The position numbers were made by a program, and so were the translations under genes. The notes under the pieces are model-generated. The model saw only the letters and a program-made list of their open reading frames with translations. It made no database searches and was not told the origin of the DNA. This document shows, piece by piece, positions 1-6,775 of a stretch of 13,905 bases of DNA (position 1 is the first letter of the stretch; each line of letters opens with the position of its first letter). The stretch comes from Actinomycetes bacterium (lineage in GTDB: Bacteria; Actinomycetota; Actinomycetes; Actinomycetales; Cellulomonadaceae), in NCBI GenBank assembly GCA_023424135.1, contig JAFAEH010000197.1, positions 1 through 13,905 on the forward strand, in the 5' to 3' direction.

Positions 1-1
1 G

Positions 2-1627
2 CTCACGACGGAGGTCGCATGGGCCAGGACGTCCGGCGTGGCGGACGCGCGCCGACTCGTGGACGACGCGCTCGCGCACGCCGCTCCCACGAGCGCGCTG
101 TGGGCCGACTTCGAACGCCGCTCGGCCACCTACTACGCGCTCCTCGACCCGCTCGTGGACCTGCGCGAGGACGTCCACGCCGCGACCGGGTTCCTCCCCG
201 GCGACCTCGTCGCCCGGATCCAGGGCCAGCGCCTCGACCTGCGGCACGTGCGCGCCTCGCTGCGCGGCTACCAGGCGTTCGGCGCGCGCTTCGCGCTCGC
301 GCAGCGACGCGTGATCATCGGCGACGAGATGGGCCTGGGCAAGACCGTGCAGGCGATCGCCGCCGCGGCGCACCTCGTCGCGGGCGGCGCACGCCACGTG
401 CTGGTGGTGTGCCCGGCATCGGTGCTGCACGGGTGGGTGCACGAGGTCGCGACGCACAGTGACCTGCGTGCGGTCCTGCTGCACGGCGAGGGCCGCACCG
501 AGGCGGTGCAGCGCTGGGGCGCCGACGGCGGGCTCGCCGTGACGACGTTCGCGACGCTGAGCCGGCTGGACCTGGCGGGCACGGCGCCCGCGCTGCTTGT
601 CGTCGACGAGGCGCACTTCGTGAAGAACCCCGACGCCCGGCGCTCACGTGCGGTCGCCGAGGTCGCCGCCCGCGCCGAGCACGTGCTCCTGCTGTCCGGC
701 ACCCCCATGGAGCACACGGTGGACGAGTTCCGCGCGCTGGTGCGCCTGCTGCGGCCCGACGTCGCGGACGCGGTCGACCCCGCCGCGGGAGCCGCGGGAC
801 CGGACGCGTTCCGCGCCGCCGTCGCCCCCGTCTACCTGCGTCGCAACCTCGACGACGTGCTCTCCGAGCTGCCGCCGGTCGTGCACGTCGACGAGTGGGA
901 GGAGTTCGGCGACGTCGACGGCGCCGCCTACCGGGCCGCCGTCGAGGCCGGCAGCTTCCCCGCGATGCGTCGTGCCGCGTTCACGTCGCCCGACCCCCGG
1001 CACAACGCCAAGCTCGACCGCCTGCTCGAGATCTGCGCCGAGGCCGCCGCGGGGGGCAGCAAGGTCGTGGTCTTCTCCTGGTTCCTCGAGGTGCTGGACG
1101 TGGTCGCGGAGGCCCTGCGGACCGCGGGCGGCACCCCCGTGCTCGGGCCCCTCACCGGCGCGACCACGCCGGCGGCCCGTCAGCGGCTGGTGGACGAGCT
1201 GACCGCGACGCCCGGCCCGGCGGTCCTGGTCGCGCAGGTGCGCGCGGGCGGTGTCGGGCTGAACATGCAGGCCGCCTCGGTCGTCGTGCTGTGCGAACCG
1301 CAGGTCTCCCCCGCGCTCGAGGCGCAGGCGGTCGCGCGCACGCACCGCATGGGGCAGGTCCGCACGGTGCGCGTGCACCGCCTGGTCGTCGAGGACTCCG
1401 TCGACCAGCGCCTGCTCGAGACCCTCGAGACCAAGCGCGGCCTGTTCGACGCGTACGTCCGCGACAGCGCGCTCGCCGACGCCGCGCTCGAGGCGGTCGA
1501 CGTCTCCGCGGTCGAGCTGACCCGCGAGATCGTCGCGGCCGAGCGCGCACGGCTCGCGGTCGCGTCGGGCGACCGCTCACCGCACGGGCACCCGCCCGCG
1601 GGCGCGCAGCAGGTCCCCGACGTCTGA
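2..1627 (+). CDS. SNF2-family DEAD/DEAH-box helicase, 5' end outside the window
   Basis: ATP-dependent DNA translocase or helicase of the SNF2 superfamily (SF2), presumably acting on chromosomal DNA; its substrate cannot be told from sequence. The frame is open to the window edge with no stop, so the true start lies upstream. The GTG at 38 is only the first start-type codon in frame and has no Shine-Dalgarno sequence at a useful distance. Numbering from that GTG: Walker A GDEMGLGKT (95-103), DEAH box VVDEAH (188-193), motif III LLLSGTPM (217-224), a C-terminal RecA-like lobe with KVVVFSWF (342-349), motif V around GGVGLN (404-409) and motif VI QAVARTHRMGQ (430-440). All the core helicase motifs are intact. 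About 90 residues of unrecognised N-terminal sequence precede motif I, and more must lie outside. The C-terminal 30 residues are low-complexity. It ends 47 bp from the convergent acpS stop. No nuclease or methylase partner is visible, so a defence role is unsupported here. Confidence 0.88.
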   Translation, partial: LTTEVAWARTSGVADARRLVDDALAHAAPTSALWADFERRSATYYALLDPLVDLREDVHAATGFLPGDLVARIQGQRLDLRHVRASLRGYQAFGARFALAQRRVIIGDEMGLGKTVQAIAAAAHLVAGGARHVLVVCPASVLHGWVHEVATHSDLRAVLLHGEGRTEAVQRWGADGGLAVTTFATLSRLDLAGTAPALLVVDEAHFVKNPDARRSRAVAEVAARAEHVLLLSGTPMEHTVDEFRALVRLLRPDVADAVDPAAGAAGPDAFRAAVAPVYLRRNLDDVLSELPPVVHVDEWEEFGDVDGAAYRAAVEAGSFPAMRRAAFTSPDPRHNAKLDRLLEICAEAAAGGSKVVVFSWFLEVLDVVAEALRTAGGTPVLGPLTGATTPAARQRLVDELTATPGPAVLVAQVRAGGVGLNMQAASVVVLCEPQVSPALEAQAVARTHRMGQVRTVRVHRLVVEDSVDQRLLETLETKRGLFDAYVRDSALADAALEAVDVSAVELTREIVAAERARLAVASGDRSPHGHPPAGAQQVPDV

Positions 1628-1674
1628 CCGGCGCGGCGGACCCGGCCCGGCGGGGACGGCCCCGGGGCGACGGC

Positions 1675-2028
1675 TCAGCCGCGCTCCGCGACGACCATCG
1701 CCGACGCGATGCCCGCGTCGTGCGAGATCGACAGGTGGAACCGCGTCACACCGAGCTCGGTCGCACGCGCGAGCACCGTGCGCGTCACCTCGACCACCGG
1801 CTGCGCACCGGCCACGCGACGGACAGTGGCGTCCTGCCAGGACATGCCCGGCGGTGCACCGAGCGCCTTCGCGATGGCCTCCTTGGCCGCGAACCGCGCG
1901 GCGAGGGAGGCGTCGGGCAGGTCCCGCTCGTCAGGTGTGAACAGGCGCTCGCGCAGGCGCGGTGCGCGCTCGAGCGTCGCGAGGAACCGTGCGACGTCGA
2001 CCACGTCGATGCCGACGCCGACGATCAC
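1675..2028 (-). CDS. acpS: Holo-[acyl-carrier-protein] synthase
   Basis: Cytoplasmic enzyme that transfers 4'-phosphopantetheine from CoA to the serine of apo-acyl carrier protein, activating ACP for fatty acid synthesis. The 117-residue length fits the AcpS family. Family motifs are present in order: GIDVVDVARF (6-15) with the Mg-binding Asp8, RFAAKEAIAKALG (45-57) with Glu50, a WQD motif (64-66), and FHLSISHD (97-104). The start is GTG at 2028; an AGGGG-like Shine-Dalgarno sequence lies just upstream, and this start gives the canonical MIVGVGIDVV N-terminus. It follows glmS on the same strand with a 58-bp gap, so co-transcription is likely. In many Actinobacteria the next gene would be an NAD(P)H-hydrate repair enzyme or alr, but here a convergent SNF2 helicase follows. 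Confidence 0.95.
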   Translation of the reverse strand: MIVGVGIDVVDVARFLATLERAPRLRERLFTPDERDLPDASLAARFAAKEAIAKALGAPPGMSWQDATVRRVAGAQPVVEVTRTVLARATELGVTRFHLSISHDAGIASAMVVAERG

Positions 2029-2086
2029 GGGGCCCCTGCCGGGACGCGCACCCGACGCGGCGCCGTCACCCGCGGCCGGTCCGCCC

Positions 2087-3943
2087 TCACTCGACCGTGA
2101 CGGACTTGGCCAGGTTCCGCGGCTGGTCGACGTCCAGGCCCTTGGCCGTCGCGAGCTCGCACGCGAACACCTGCAACGGGACCACGGCCAGCAGGGGCGC
2201 GAGCAGCGTCGGGCACTGCGGGACGAAGAACACCTCGTCCGCGTAGGGCCGCACGGCCTCGTCGCCGTCCTCGGCGATCACGAGCGTGCGGGCGCCGCGC
2301 GCGCGGATCTCCTGGATGTTCGAGACGACCTTCGAGTGCAGCGAGTGCCGGCCGCGCGGCGAGGGCACGATGACGAACACCGGCTGCCCAGGCTCGATCA
2401 GCGCGATGGGGCCGTGCTTGAGCTCACCGGCGGCGAACCCCTCCGCGTGGATGTACGCGAGCTCCTTGAGCTTGAGCGCCCCCTCGAGCGCGACCGGGTA
2501 CCCCACGTGCCGGCCCAGGAAGAGGACCGACTGCGTGTCCGCCATCCAGCGGGCGATCTCCCGCACGCGGTCCGCCCGGTCCAGCACCTGCTGGATCTTG
2601 TCCGGCATCGCGCGCAGCTCCTCGAGCGTCGACGCGATCTCGTCCGGGAACTTGTTGCCGCGCAGCTGTGCGAGGTACAGGCCCAGCAGGTACGCCGCCG
2701 TGATCTGCGACAGGAACGCCTTGGTCGAGGCGACCGCGATCTCCGGCCCGGCGTGCGTGTACAGCGCGGCGTCGGACTCGCGCGGGATCGTCGAGCCGTG
2801 CGTGTTGACGATCGCGAGCGTCGTCGCGCCCTGCTCCTTCGCGTGCCGCACCGCCATGAGCGTGTCCATCGTCTCGCCGGACTGCGAGACGGCCACGACG
2901 AGCGTGCGCTCGTCGACCACGGGGTCCCGGTAGCGGAACTCGTGCGCGAGCTCGACCTCGACGGGGATGCGGCACCAGTGCTCGATCGCGTACTTCGCGA
3001 CGTGGCCCGCGTACGCGGCCGTGCCGCACGCGACGACGACGATCTTGTCGACGCTGCGCAGCACGGACTCGTCGATGTGCAGCTCGTCGAGCGTGAGCCG
3101 TCCCGTGACGTCGAGCCGCCCGAGCAGCGTGTCCGCGACCGCGTGCGGCTGGTCGTGGATCTCCTTGTCCATGAAGGAGCGGAAGCCGCCCTTCTCGGCC
3201 GCCGCGGTGTCCCAGTCGACCGTGAACGGCTTGGGCGTCGCGACGTTGCCGTCGAGGTCGGTCACCGTGACCGAGGTCGGGGTGATCGTCACGACCTGGT
3301 CCTGACCGAGCTCGAGCGCCTCGCGCGTCGAGGCGATGAACGCCGCGACGTCGGACCCGAGGAAGTTCTCGCCGTCGCCCAGCCCCACGACGAGCGGGGA
3401 GTCGTGCCGAGCGCCGACGACCGTGTCGGGTGCGTCCGCGTGGACCGCGAGCAGCGTGAACGTGCCCTCGAGCCGGCGGCTCACGGACGCCAGCGCGGAC
3501 GTCAGGTCGCCGAGCTCGGCATGGGCGCGCGCCACGAGGTGCGCGACGACCTCGGTGTCGGTCTCGGACAGGAACTCGACGCCCGCGGCCACCAGCTCCG
3601 CCTTGAGGGGGGCGAAGTTCTCGACGATGCCGTTGTGGATGACGGCGACGTCACCCGCGACGTGCGGGTGCGCGTTGGCGTCCGTCGGCCCGCCGTGCGT
3701 CGCCCACCGCGTGTGCCCGATCGCCGCGGTCGCGCTCGGCAGGGGGTGCGCGTCGAGCTCCTCGACGAGGTTCGCGAGCTTGCCCGCCTTCTTGGCCGTC
3801 GCGAGCGTCCCGTCGGGCACGACGAGCGCGACCCCCGCCGAGTCGTACCCGCGGTACTCCAGGCGCCGCAGGCCCTCGAGGACGACGTCCAGAGGACGTC
3901 CGCTCGCCGCACCGCTGCCCACGTACCCGACGATTCCGCACAT
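2087..3943 (-). CDS. glmS: Glutamine--fructose-6-phosphate aminotransferase (isomerizing)
   Basis: Converts fructose-6-phosphate plus glutamine to glucosamine-6-phosphate, the first step to UDP-GlcNAc for peptidoglycan. The 618 residues match the family length. The start at 3943 puts Cys at position 2 (MCGIVGY), which becomes the N-terminal nucleophile once Met is removed; the frame continues upstream but that would bury the cysteine. The class II glutaminase domain (about 1-240) carries TRWATHG (78-84) and NGIVEN (104-109). The two SIS sugar isomerase domains (about 290-430 and 460-600) carry CGTAAY (306-311), SQSGET (353-358), KLKELAYIHAEG (491-502) and ELKHGP (507-512). The C-tail PRNLAKSVTVE (608-618) is the conserved tail closing the active site. 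No glmS ribozyme fits: only 64 bp separate it from divergent coaA. A TAGGAT box 7 nt before the ATG suggests a leaderless mRNA. acpS follows on the same strand. Confidence 0.97.
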   Translation of the reverse strand: MCGIVGYVGSGAASGRPLDVVLEGLRRLEYRGYDSAGVALVVPDGTLATAKKAGKLANLVEELDAHPLPSATAAIGHTRWATHGGPTDANAHPHVAGDVAVIHNGIVENFAPLKAELVAAGVEFLSETDTEVVAHLVARAHAELGDLTSALASVSRRLEGTFTLLAVHADAPDTVVGARHDSPLVVGLGDGENFLGSDVAAFIASTREALELGQDQVVTITPTSVTVTDLDGNVATPKPFTVDWDTAAAEKGGFRSFMDKEIHDQPHAVADTLLGRLDVTGRLTLDELHIDESVLRSVDKIVVVACGTAAYAGHVAKYAIEHWCRIPVEVELAHEFRYRDPVVDERTLVVAVSQSGETMDTLMAVRHAKEQGATTLAIVNTHGSTIPRESDAALYTHAGPEIAVASTKAFLSQITAAYLLGLYLAQLRGNKFPDEIASTLEELRAMPDKIQQVLDRADRVREIARWMADTQSVLFLGRHVGYPVALEGALKLKELAYIHAEGFAAGELKHGPIALIEPGQPVFVIVPSPRGRHSLHSKVVSNIQEIRARGARTLVIAEDGDEAVRPYADEVFFVPQCPTLLAPLLAVVPLQVFACELATAKGLDVDQPRNLAKSVTVE

Positions 3944-3950
3944 GCGCCCG

Positions 3951-3956
3951 ATCCTA
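3951..3956 (-). promoter_or_regulatory. Candidate -10 box for leaderless glmS transcription
   Basis: On the minus strand a TAGGAT hexamer (TANNNT class) is followed by exactly 7 nt and then the glmS ATG. That would place the transcription start at or next to the A of the start codon. No Shine-Dalgarno sequence is visible, which fits the leaderless mRNAs common in Actinobacteria. The -35 region is a poor match to TTGACA. Confidence 0.5.
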
Positions 3957-3995
3957 ACCGCCGTGCGTCGGGCGCCCGGGCTCCCCGGGATGGGG

Positions 3996-4001
3996 AACAA
4001 T
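3996..4001 (+). promoter_or_regulatory. Candidate -10 box for leaderless coaA transcription
   Basis: AACAAT (four of six matches to TATAAT) ends 6 nt before the GTG proposed as the coaA start. There is no Shine-Dalgarno sequence in front of that GTG. The arrangement mirrors the divergent glmS promoter about 45 bp away. It is weaker than the glmS box because the first T of TANNNT is missing. Confidence 0.35.
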
Positions 4002-4007
4002 CGTCGG

Positions 4008-4955
4008 GTGCCGTCCCTGGTCCCCGCCACGCCCTACGTCGACCTCGACCGCGACGCCTGGACGCGACTGTCCGCCTCGACGCCCCTGCCGCTGACCGAC
4101 GCCGACGTCGAGCGACTGCGTGGCCTCGGCGACCCCATCGACCTGGCGGAGGTCGACGCGATCTACCGTCCGCTGTCGCGCCTGGTCGACCTGTACATCC
4201 AGGCGACGCAGGGGCTGCACCGCGCGACGAGCACGTTCCTGCGCGAGGACGTCGGCCGCACCCCGTTCGTCATCGGCGTGGCCGGGTCCGTCGCGGTGGG
4301 CAAGTCGACGACCGCGCGGCTGCTGCGCGAGCTCATCGCGCGCTGGCCCGCGACGCCGCGCGTCGAGCTCGTGACGACCGACGGGTTCCTCTACCCGAAC
4401 GCCGAGCTCGAGCGTCGCGGGCTGCTGCAGCGCAAGGGCTTCCCCGAGTCGTACGACCGGCGTGCGCTGCTGCGGTTCGTGTCGAAGGTGAAGGCCGGGC
4501 GCCGCGAGGTCACGGTCCCGGTGTACGACCACCTGACGTACGACATCGTGCCCGGCGCCGAGGTCGTGGTCCGTCAGCCCGACGTGCTCGTCGTCGAGGG
4601 TCTCAACGTCCTGCAGCCCGCGCGCCCGACGCTGGAGGGGACCTCGAACCTCGCCCTGAGCGACTTCTTCGACTTCTCGATCTACGTCGACGCGCGCACG
4701 TCCGACGTCAAGCAGTGGTACGTCGACCGCTTCCTGTCGCTGCGCGCGACCGCGTTCGCGCGGCCCGAGTCCTACTTCCACCGCTACGCGTCGCTGTCGG
4801 ACGACGACGCCGTGGCCCGCGCCGAGAGCATCTGGGGCACCATCAACGCCCCGAACCTCGAGCAGAACATCCTGCCGACCCGCAGCCGCGCCACGCTCGT
4901 GCTGACCAAGGGCCCCGACCACGCGGTCCAGCGCGTGCGCCTCCGCAAGATCTGA
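4008..4955 (+). CDS. coaA: Type I pantothenate kinase
   Basis: Phosphorylates pantothenate with ATP, the first and usually rate-limiting step of CoA synthesis, in the cytoplasm. The 315 residues fit prokaryotic type I PanK. Visible motifs: the actinobacterial N-terminal segment YVDLDRDAW (10-18), P-loop GSVAVGKS (93-100), TTDGFLYPN (123-131), KGFPESYD (143-150), YDHLTYD (173-179), VEGLNVLQ (196-203) and NLEQNILPTRSRATLVLTKG (283-302). The start is a choice between ATG 3990 (six residues longer) and GTG 4008. I prefer GTG 4008 because it sits 6 nt after a -10-like AACAAT and neither candidate has a good Shine-Dalgarno sequence. It is divergent from glmS and convergent with the lipoprotein gene beyond the 42-bp repeats. 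AcpS, encoded nearby, consumes the CoA that this enzyme starts. Confidence 0.95.
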   Translation: MPSLVPATPYVDLDRDAWTRLSASTPLPLTDADVERLRGLGDPIDLAEVDAIYRPLSRLVDLYIQATQGLHRATSTFLREDVGRTPFVIGVAGSVAVGKSTTARLLRELIARWPATPRVELVTTDGFLYPNAELERRGLLQRKGFPESYDRRALLRFVSKVKAGRREVTVPVYDHLTYDIVPGAEVVVRQPDVLVVEGLNVLQPARPTLEGTSNLALSDFFDFSIYVDARTSDVKQWYVDRFLSLRATAFARPESYFHRYASLSDDDAVARAESIWGTINAPNLEQNILPTRSRATLVLTKGPDHAVQRVRLRKI

Positions 4956-4971
4956 CCACCCCACACCCCAC

Positions 4972-5137
4972 CGCGACAGCGCGATCCAGTCACCCGCCCC
5001 ACCCCCCAGGTCGCGAGCGAGCAATCCGATCGCACTCTCACCCCCCACAAGACCGCGAGAGCGCAATCCGATCGCCCTCTCACCCCCCACAAGACCGCGA
5101 GAGAGCGACCGGATCGCACTCTCACGACGGGACGAAG
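4972..5137. repeat. Tandem 42-bp palindromic repeats (three units plus one decayed)
   Basis: Units lie at 5012-5053, 5054-5095 and 5096-5137, each 42 bp. A diverged 40-bp unit at 4972-5011 shares only the CGCGA start and the GATCC and C-rich parts. Units 2 and 3 differ at very few positions; unit 4 keeps the first 30 bp but has a different tail. Each unit contains an imperfect palindrome: in unit 4, GAGAG-a-GCGA-ccgga-TCGC-a-CTCTC, nine pairs with a 5-nt loop and one symmetric mismatch. C-rich spacers (CACCCCCCACAAGAC) separate the first palindromes. The array lies between the convergent ends of coaA and the lipoprotein gene. It could be a REP-like element or a bidirectional terminator. The period is a multiple of three, so it stays open in several frames, but I see no gene in it. 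Confidence 0.85.
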
Positions 5138-5169
5138 CGATCGCGCACCCGCGCGGGCAGGCTCGCGCG

Positions 5170-5766
5170 TCAGGGCGCGGAGGCCCCTGCGGTGGGTCCG
5201 ACGAGGGCGACGGGGTGCTCGGTGCGGTCGACGACGTCGAGACCGTCGAGCGCGGCCGGCACGTCGCCGTCCCCCGCGCACGCGGCGTCGCTCGGCAGCA
5301 GCACCGCGGAACCCAGCGCGTCGACCAGCCACACCTGCGCGACGACACCGGGCGCGCACGTCGCGGGGGTCGGGGCGCGGCGTGCGGCCGCGACGAGCGG
5401 TGTCAGGTCGCCCTCGAGCCGGGTGGCCGTGACGGACCACCACGTCCCGACGGAGTCGCGCATCGTGGCGCCGCGGTCGCACAGCAGCACGCTGTCGGCG
5501 ACGAACCCCTCCGGGGGCAGACCGCGCGTGGTGGGAGCCGGCGCCTCGGTGCGCAACGACGGGTCGAGCACCAGACCCAGGGCGGACAGCACGTCGTCGT
5601 CGACGCAGCTCGCCCCCCGCTGGACGTCGGCCGTGACGGGGGCGACGCGCGGCGCCGACCCGGCCGACGAGCCCGCCCCGTCCGCGCCCGACGCACACCC
5701 CGCGGCGAGGAGCACGAGGGTCGGCACGACGACGACGGCGGTCGTGCCGCGGCGCGCTGCCCCCAT
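5170..5766 (-). CDS. Putative lipoprotein of unknown function
   Basis: I do not recognise the family. The 198-residue product begins with a lipoprotein signal peptide: positive residues (Arg5, Arg6), a hydrophobic stretch (about 10-22) and lipobox LAAGC with the lipidation Cys24. It should therefore be anchored on the outer face of the membrane. A Ser/Gly/Ala-rich linker (25-40) leads to a domain with four further cysteines (54, 96, 137, 163), which could form two disulfides. There are no membrane segments after the signal. The ATG at 5766 is chosen because it places the signal peptide at the N-terminus and follows a GGGAGGG Shine-Dalgarno sequence by 6-7 nt; the frame is open upstream but that stretch is not protein-like. 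Its 236-bp upstream region holds two strong hairpins, so independent regulation from dedA is possible. The 42-bp repeats lie just past its stop. Confidence 0.8.
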   Translation of the reverse strand: MGAARRGTTAVVVVPTLVLLAAGCASGADGAGSSAGSAPRVAPVTADVQRGASCVDDDVLSALGLVLDPSLRTEAPAPTTRGLPPEGFVADSVLLCDRGATMRDSVGTWWSVTATRLEGDLTPLVAAARRAPTPATCAPGVVAQVWLVDALGSAVLLPSDAACAGDGDVPAALDGLDVVDRTEHPVALVGPTAGASAP

Positions 5767-5809
5767 CGTCGTCCCTCCCGTCGTCGTGCCCGCCCCGCAC
5801 GCACGACCG

Positions 5810-5833
5810 GGCCCCCGTGACGTCACGGGGGCC
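5810..5833. promoter_or_regulatory. Perfect 24-bp palindrome upstream of the lipoprotein gene
   Basis: The half-site GGCCCCCGTGAC is followed directly by its exact reverse complement, centred on TGACGTCA. It lies 43 bp before the lipoprotein ATG and 169 bp after the dedA stop. It may be a dimer-binding operator or, if transcribed, part of a structured leader. No T-tract follows on either strand, so a classic terminator is less likely. Confidence 0.6.
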
Positions 5834-5846
5834 TCGCAGGGGTGCG

Positions 5847-5874
5847 GGGAGGACGACTGCGACGTCGTCCTCCC
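5847..5874. other. 11-bp perfect stem-loop upstream of the lipoprotein gene
   Basis: GGGAGGACGAC (5847-5857) pairs perfectly with GTCGTCCTCCC (5864-5874) around a 6-nt loop. It lies 13 bp from the 24-bp palindrome, nearer to dedA. It could be the end of the dedA transcript or the very start of a lipoprotein leader; a TACCCT -10-like hexamer (minus strand, 5878-5883) lies just upstream of it. Confidence 0.55.
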
Positions 5875-5877
5875 GCG

Positions 5878-5883
5878 AGGGTA
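5878..5883 (-). promoter_or_regulatory. Weak candidate -10 for the lipoprotein gene
   Basis: The minus strand reads TACCCT (TANNNT class), with a GTGACG-like -35 about 15 bp upstream, which is shorter spacing than usual. If used, transcription would start near 5871 and give a leader of about 105 nt containing both hairpins described at 5810-5874. Confidence 0.25.
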
Positions 5884-6002
5884 GAACCCTGCGCAGGCCG
5901 TCACGGTGTCACCCGGATGGTCGATACCGGATCGTTGTCACACACGAGACATCGTGAGGTCATCGTGACCTTCGACTGCCGCCGGCGCACGCGGGGGACG
6001 GC

Positions 6003-6683
6003 TCAGGCTGCGGTGTCCTCGCGGTCGGGCACGACCGGCGCGACCGCGCCGAGGGCCCCGCCCGGGGCCGGGGCCCCGCCCTCCGCCGCGACCGGTGGCA
6101 CGCCGAGCCAGCGCCGCAGGACGGCGTCGACGACGACCCCGATCGCGATACCGCCGACCACGCCCGCGACCACCGCGGCGACCGGGTTGCCACCGAGCAG
6201 CGCGCCCGCACCGATGCCGATCGCGACCGAGTACGCCGCCCACGTCACGGCCGCGATCGCGGTGAGCAGCACGAACCGGCGCCGCCGCAGCCCGAGGGCA
6301 CCCGCCGTCATGTTGACCGCCACGCGCCCGACCGGGATGTAGCGCGCCGCGATGATGAACGACGCGCTGCGGGTGCGCAGCGCGTGCTCCGCCCGGTCGA
6401 TCACCCGCTGCCCGCGGGGGCCCCGGAACAGTCGCAGGCGCCGCACGGGCACGACCGTGCCGATCTGGTAGGCGATCTGGTCCCCCACGAACGCCCCGAC
6501 GGCGGCGGCCACGACGACCGCCCACAGCGCGGGCGACCCCGTCGACACCGACAGCGACGCGAGCGCGATGACGACCGACTCGCTGGGCACGGGTGGGAAG
6601 AAGCCGTCCACCGTGGACAACCCGAACAACGCCGGCAGCGCCCACGGCGACGCGGCCACCTCGACCGCCCACTGCTCGAGCAC
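6003..6683 (-). CDS. DedA-family integral membrane protein
   Basis: Member of the DedA (SNARE-associated/VTT) membrane family, some of which act as lipid carrier flippases (undecaprenyl phosphate, C55-P) and affect membrane potential and envelope integrity. Visible in the 226 residues: FFPPVPSES (28-36) with the conserved acidic Glu35, a GDQIAYQIG motif (67-75), and RYIPVGRVAVNMTAG (114-128) with the two conserved arginines (114, 120). Hydrophobic spans lie about 37-66, 108-128, 138-163 and 166-187, and the tail (195-226) is Pro/Ala-rich and cytoplasmic-like. The GTG at 6683 is chosen because GGAGGGG lies 7 nt upstream; earlier in-frame codons are Arg/Gly-rich and unlike the family. It lies 92 bp after the amidotransferase stop, and a TAGCGT hexamer in that gap could be its own -10. 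Its place after glmM and upstream of the lipoprotein gene fits an envelope role, but the transported lipid is not known from sequence. Confidence 0.88.
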   Translation of the reverse strand: MLEQWAVEVAASPWALPALFGLSTVDGFFPPVPSESVVIALASLSVSTGSPALWAVVVAAAVGAFVGDQIAYQIGTVVPVRRLRLFRGPRGQRVIDRAEHALRTRSASFIIAARYIPVGRVAVNMTAGALGLRRRRFVLLTAIAAVTWAAYSVAIGIGAGALLGGNPVAAVVAGVVGGIAIGVVVDAVLRRWLGVPPVAAEGGAPAPGGALGAVAPVVPDREDTAA

Positions 6684-6775
6684 GCGCCCACCCCTCCGTC
6701 GACCCGGCCCGTCCGGGCCGGCCCGCACCACGCTAGGCCCCTACCTGCACCTCGGACATCGGGATTCCCCCCGAA

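Noticed and set aside
19..462. Plus-strand frame starting at ATG 19 with a GAGG sequence before it
   Set aside because: It overlaps the SNF2 frame, which carries all helicase motifs; the product is Arg/Ala-rich and without any family features.
3944..4007. glmS ribozyme/riboswitch upstream of glmS
   Set aside because: Only 64 bp are available before the divergent coaA start, far too short, and a leaderless promoter fits better.
4972..5137. CRISPR array
   Set aside because: The repeats abut with no unique spacers, there are only three good units, and no cas genes are present.
5137..5144. GCGATCGC octamer resembling the cyanobacterial HIP1 element
   Set aside because: Only one copy was noticed, and this genome is actinobacterial; it is better read as the degenerate end of the 42-bp repeats.
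1709..5884. Very long plus-strand open frame (over 1,300 codons) antisense to acpS and glmS
   Set aside because: Its sequence is low-complexity Arg/Ala/Pro/Asp and it overlaps well-supported genes in other frames; such frames are a by-product of very high GC.
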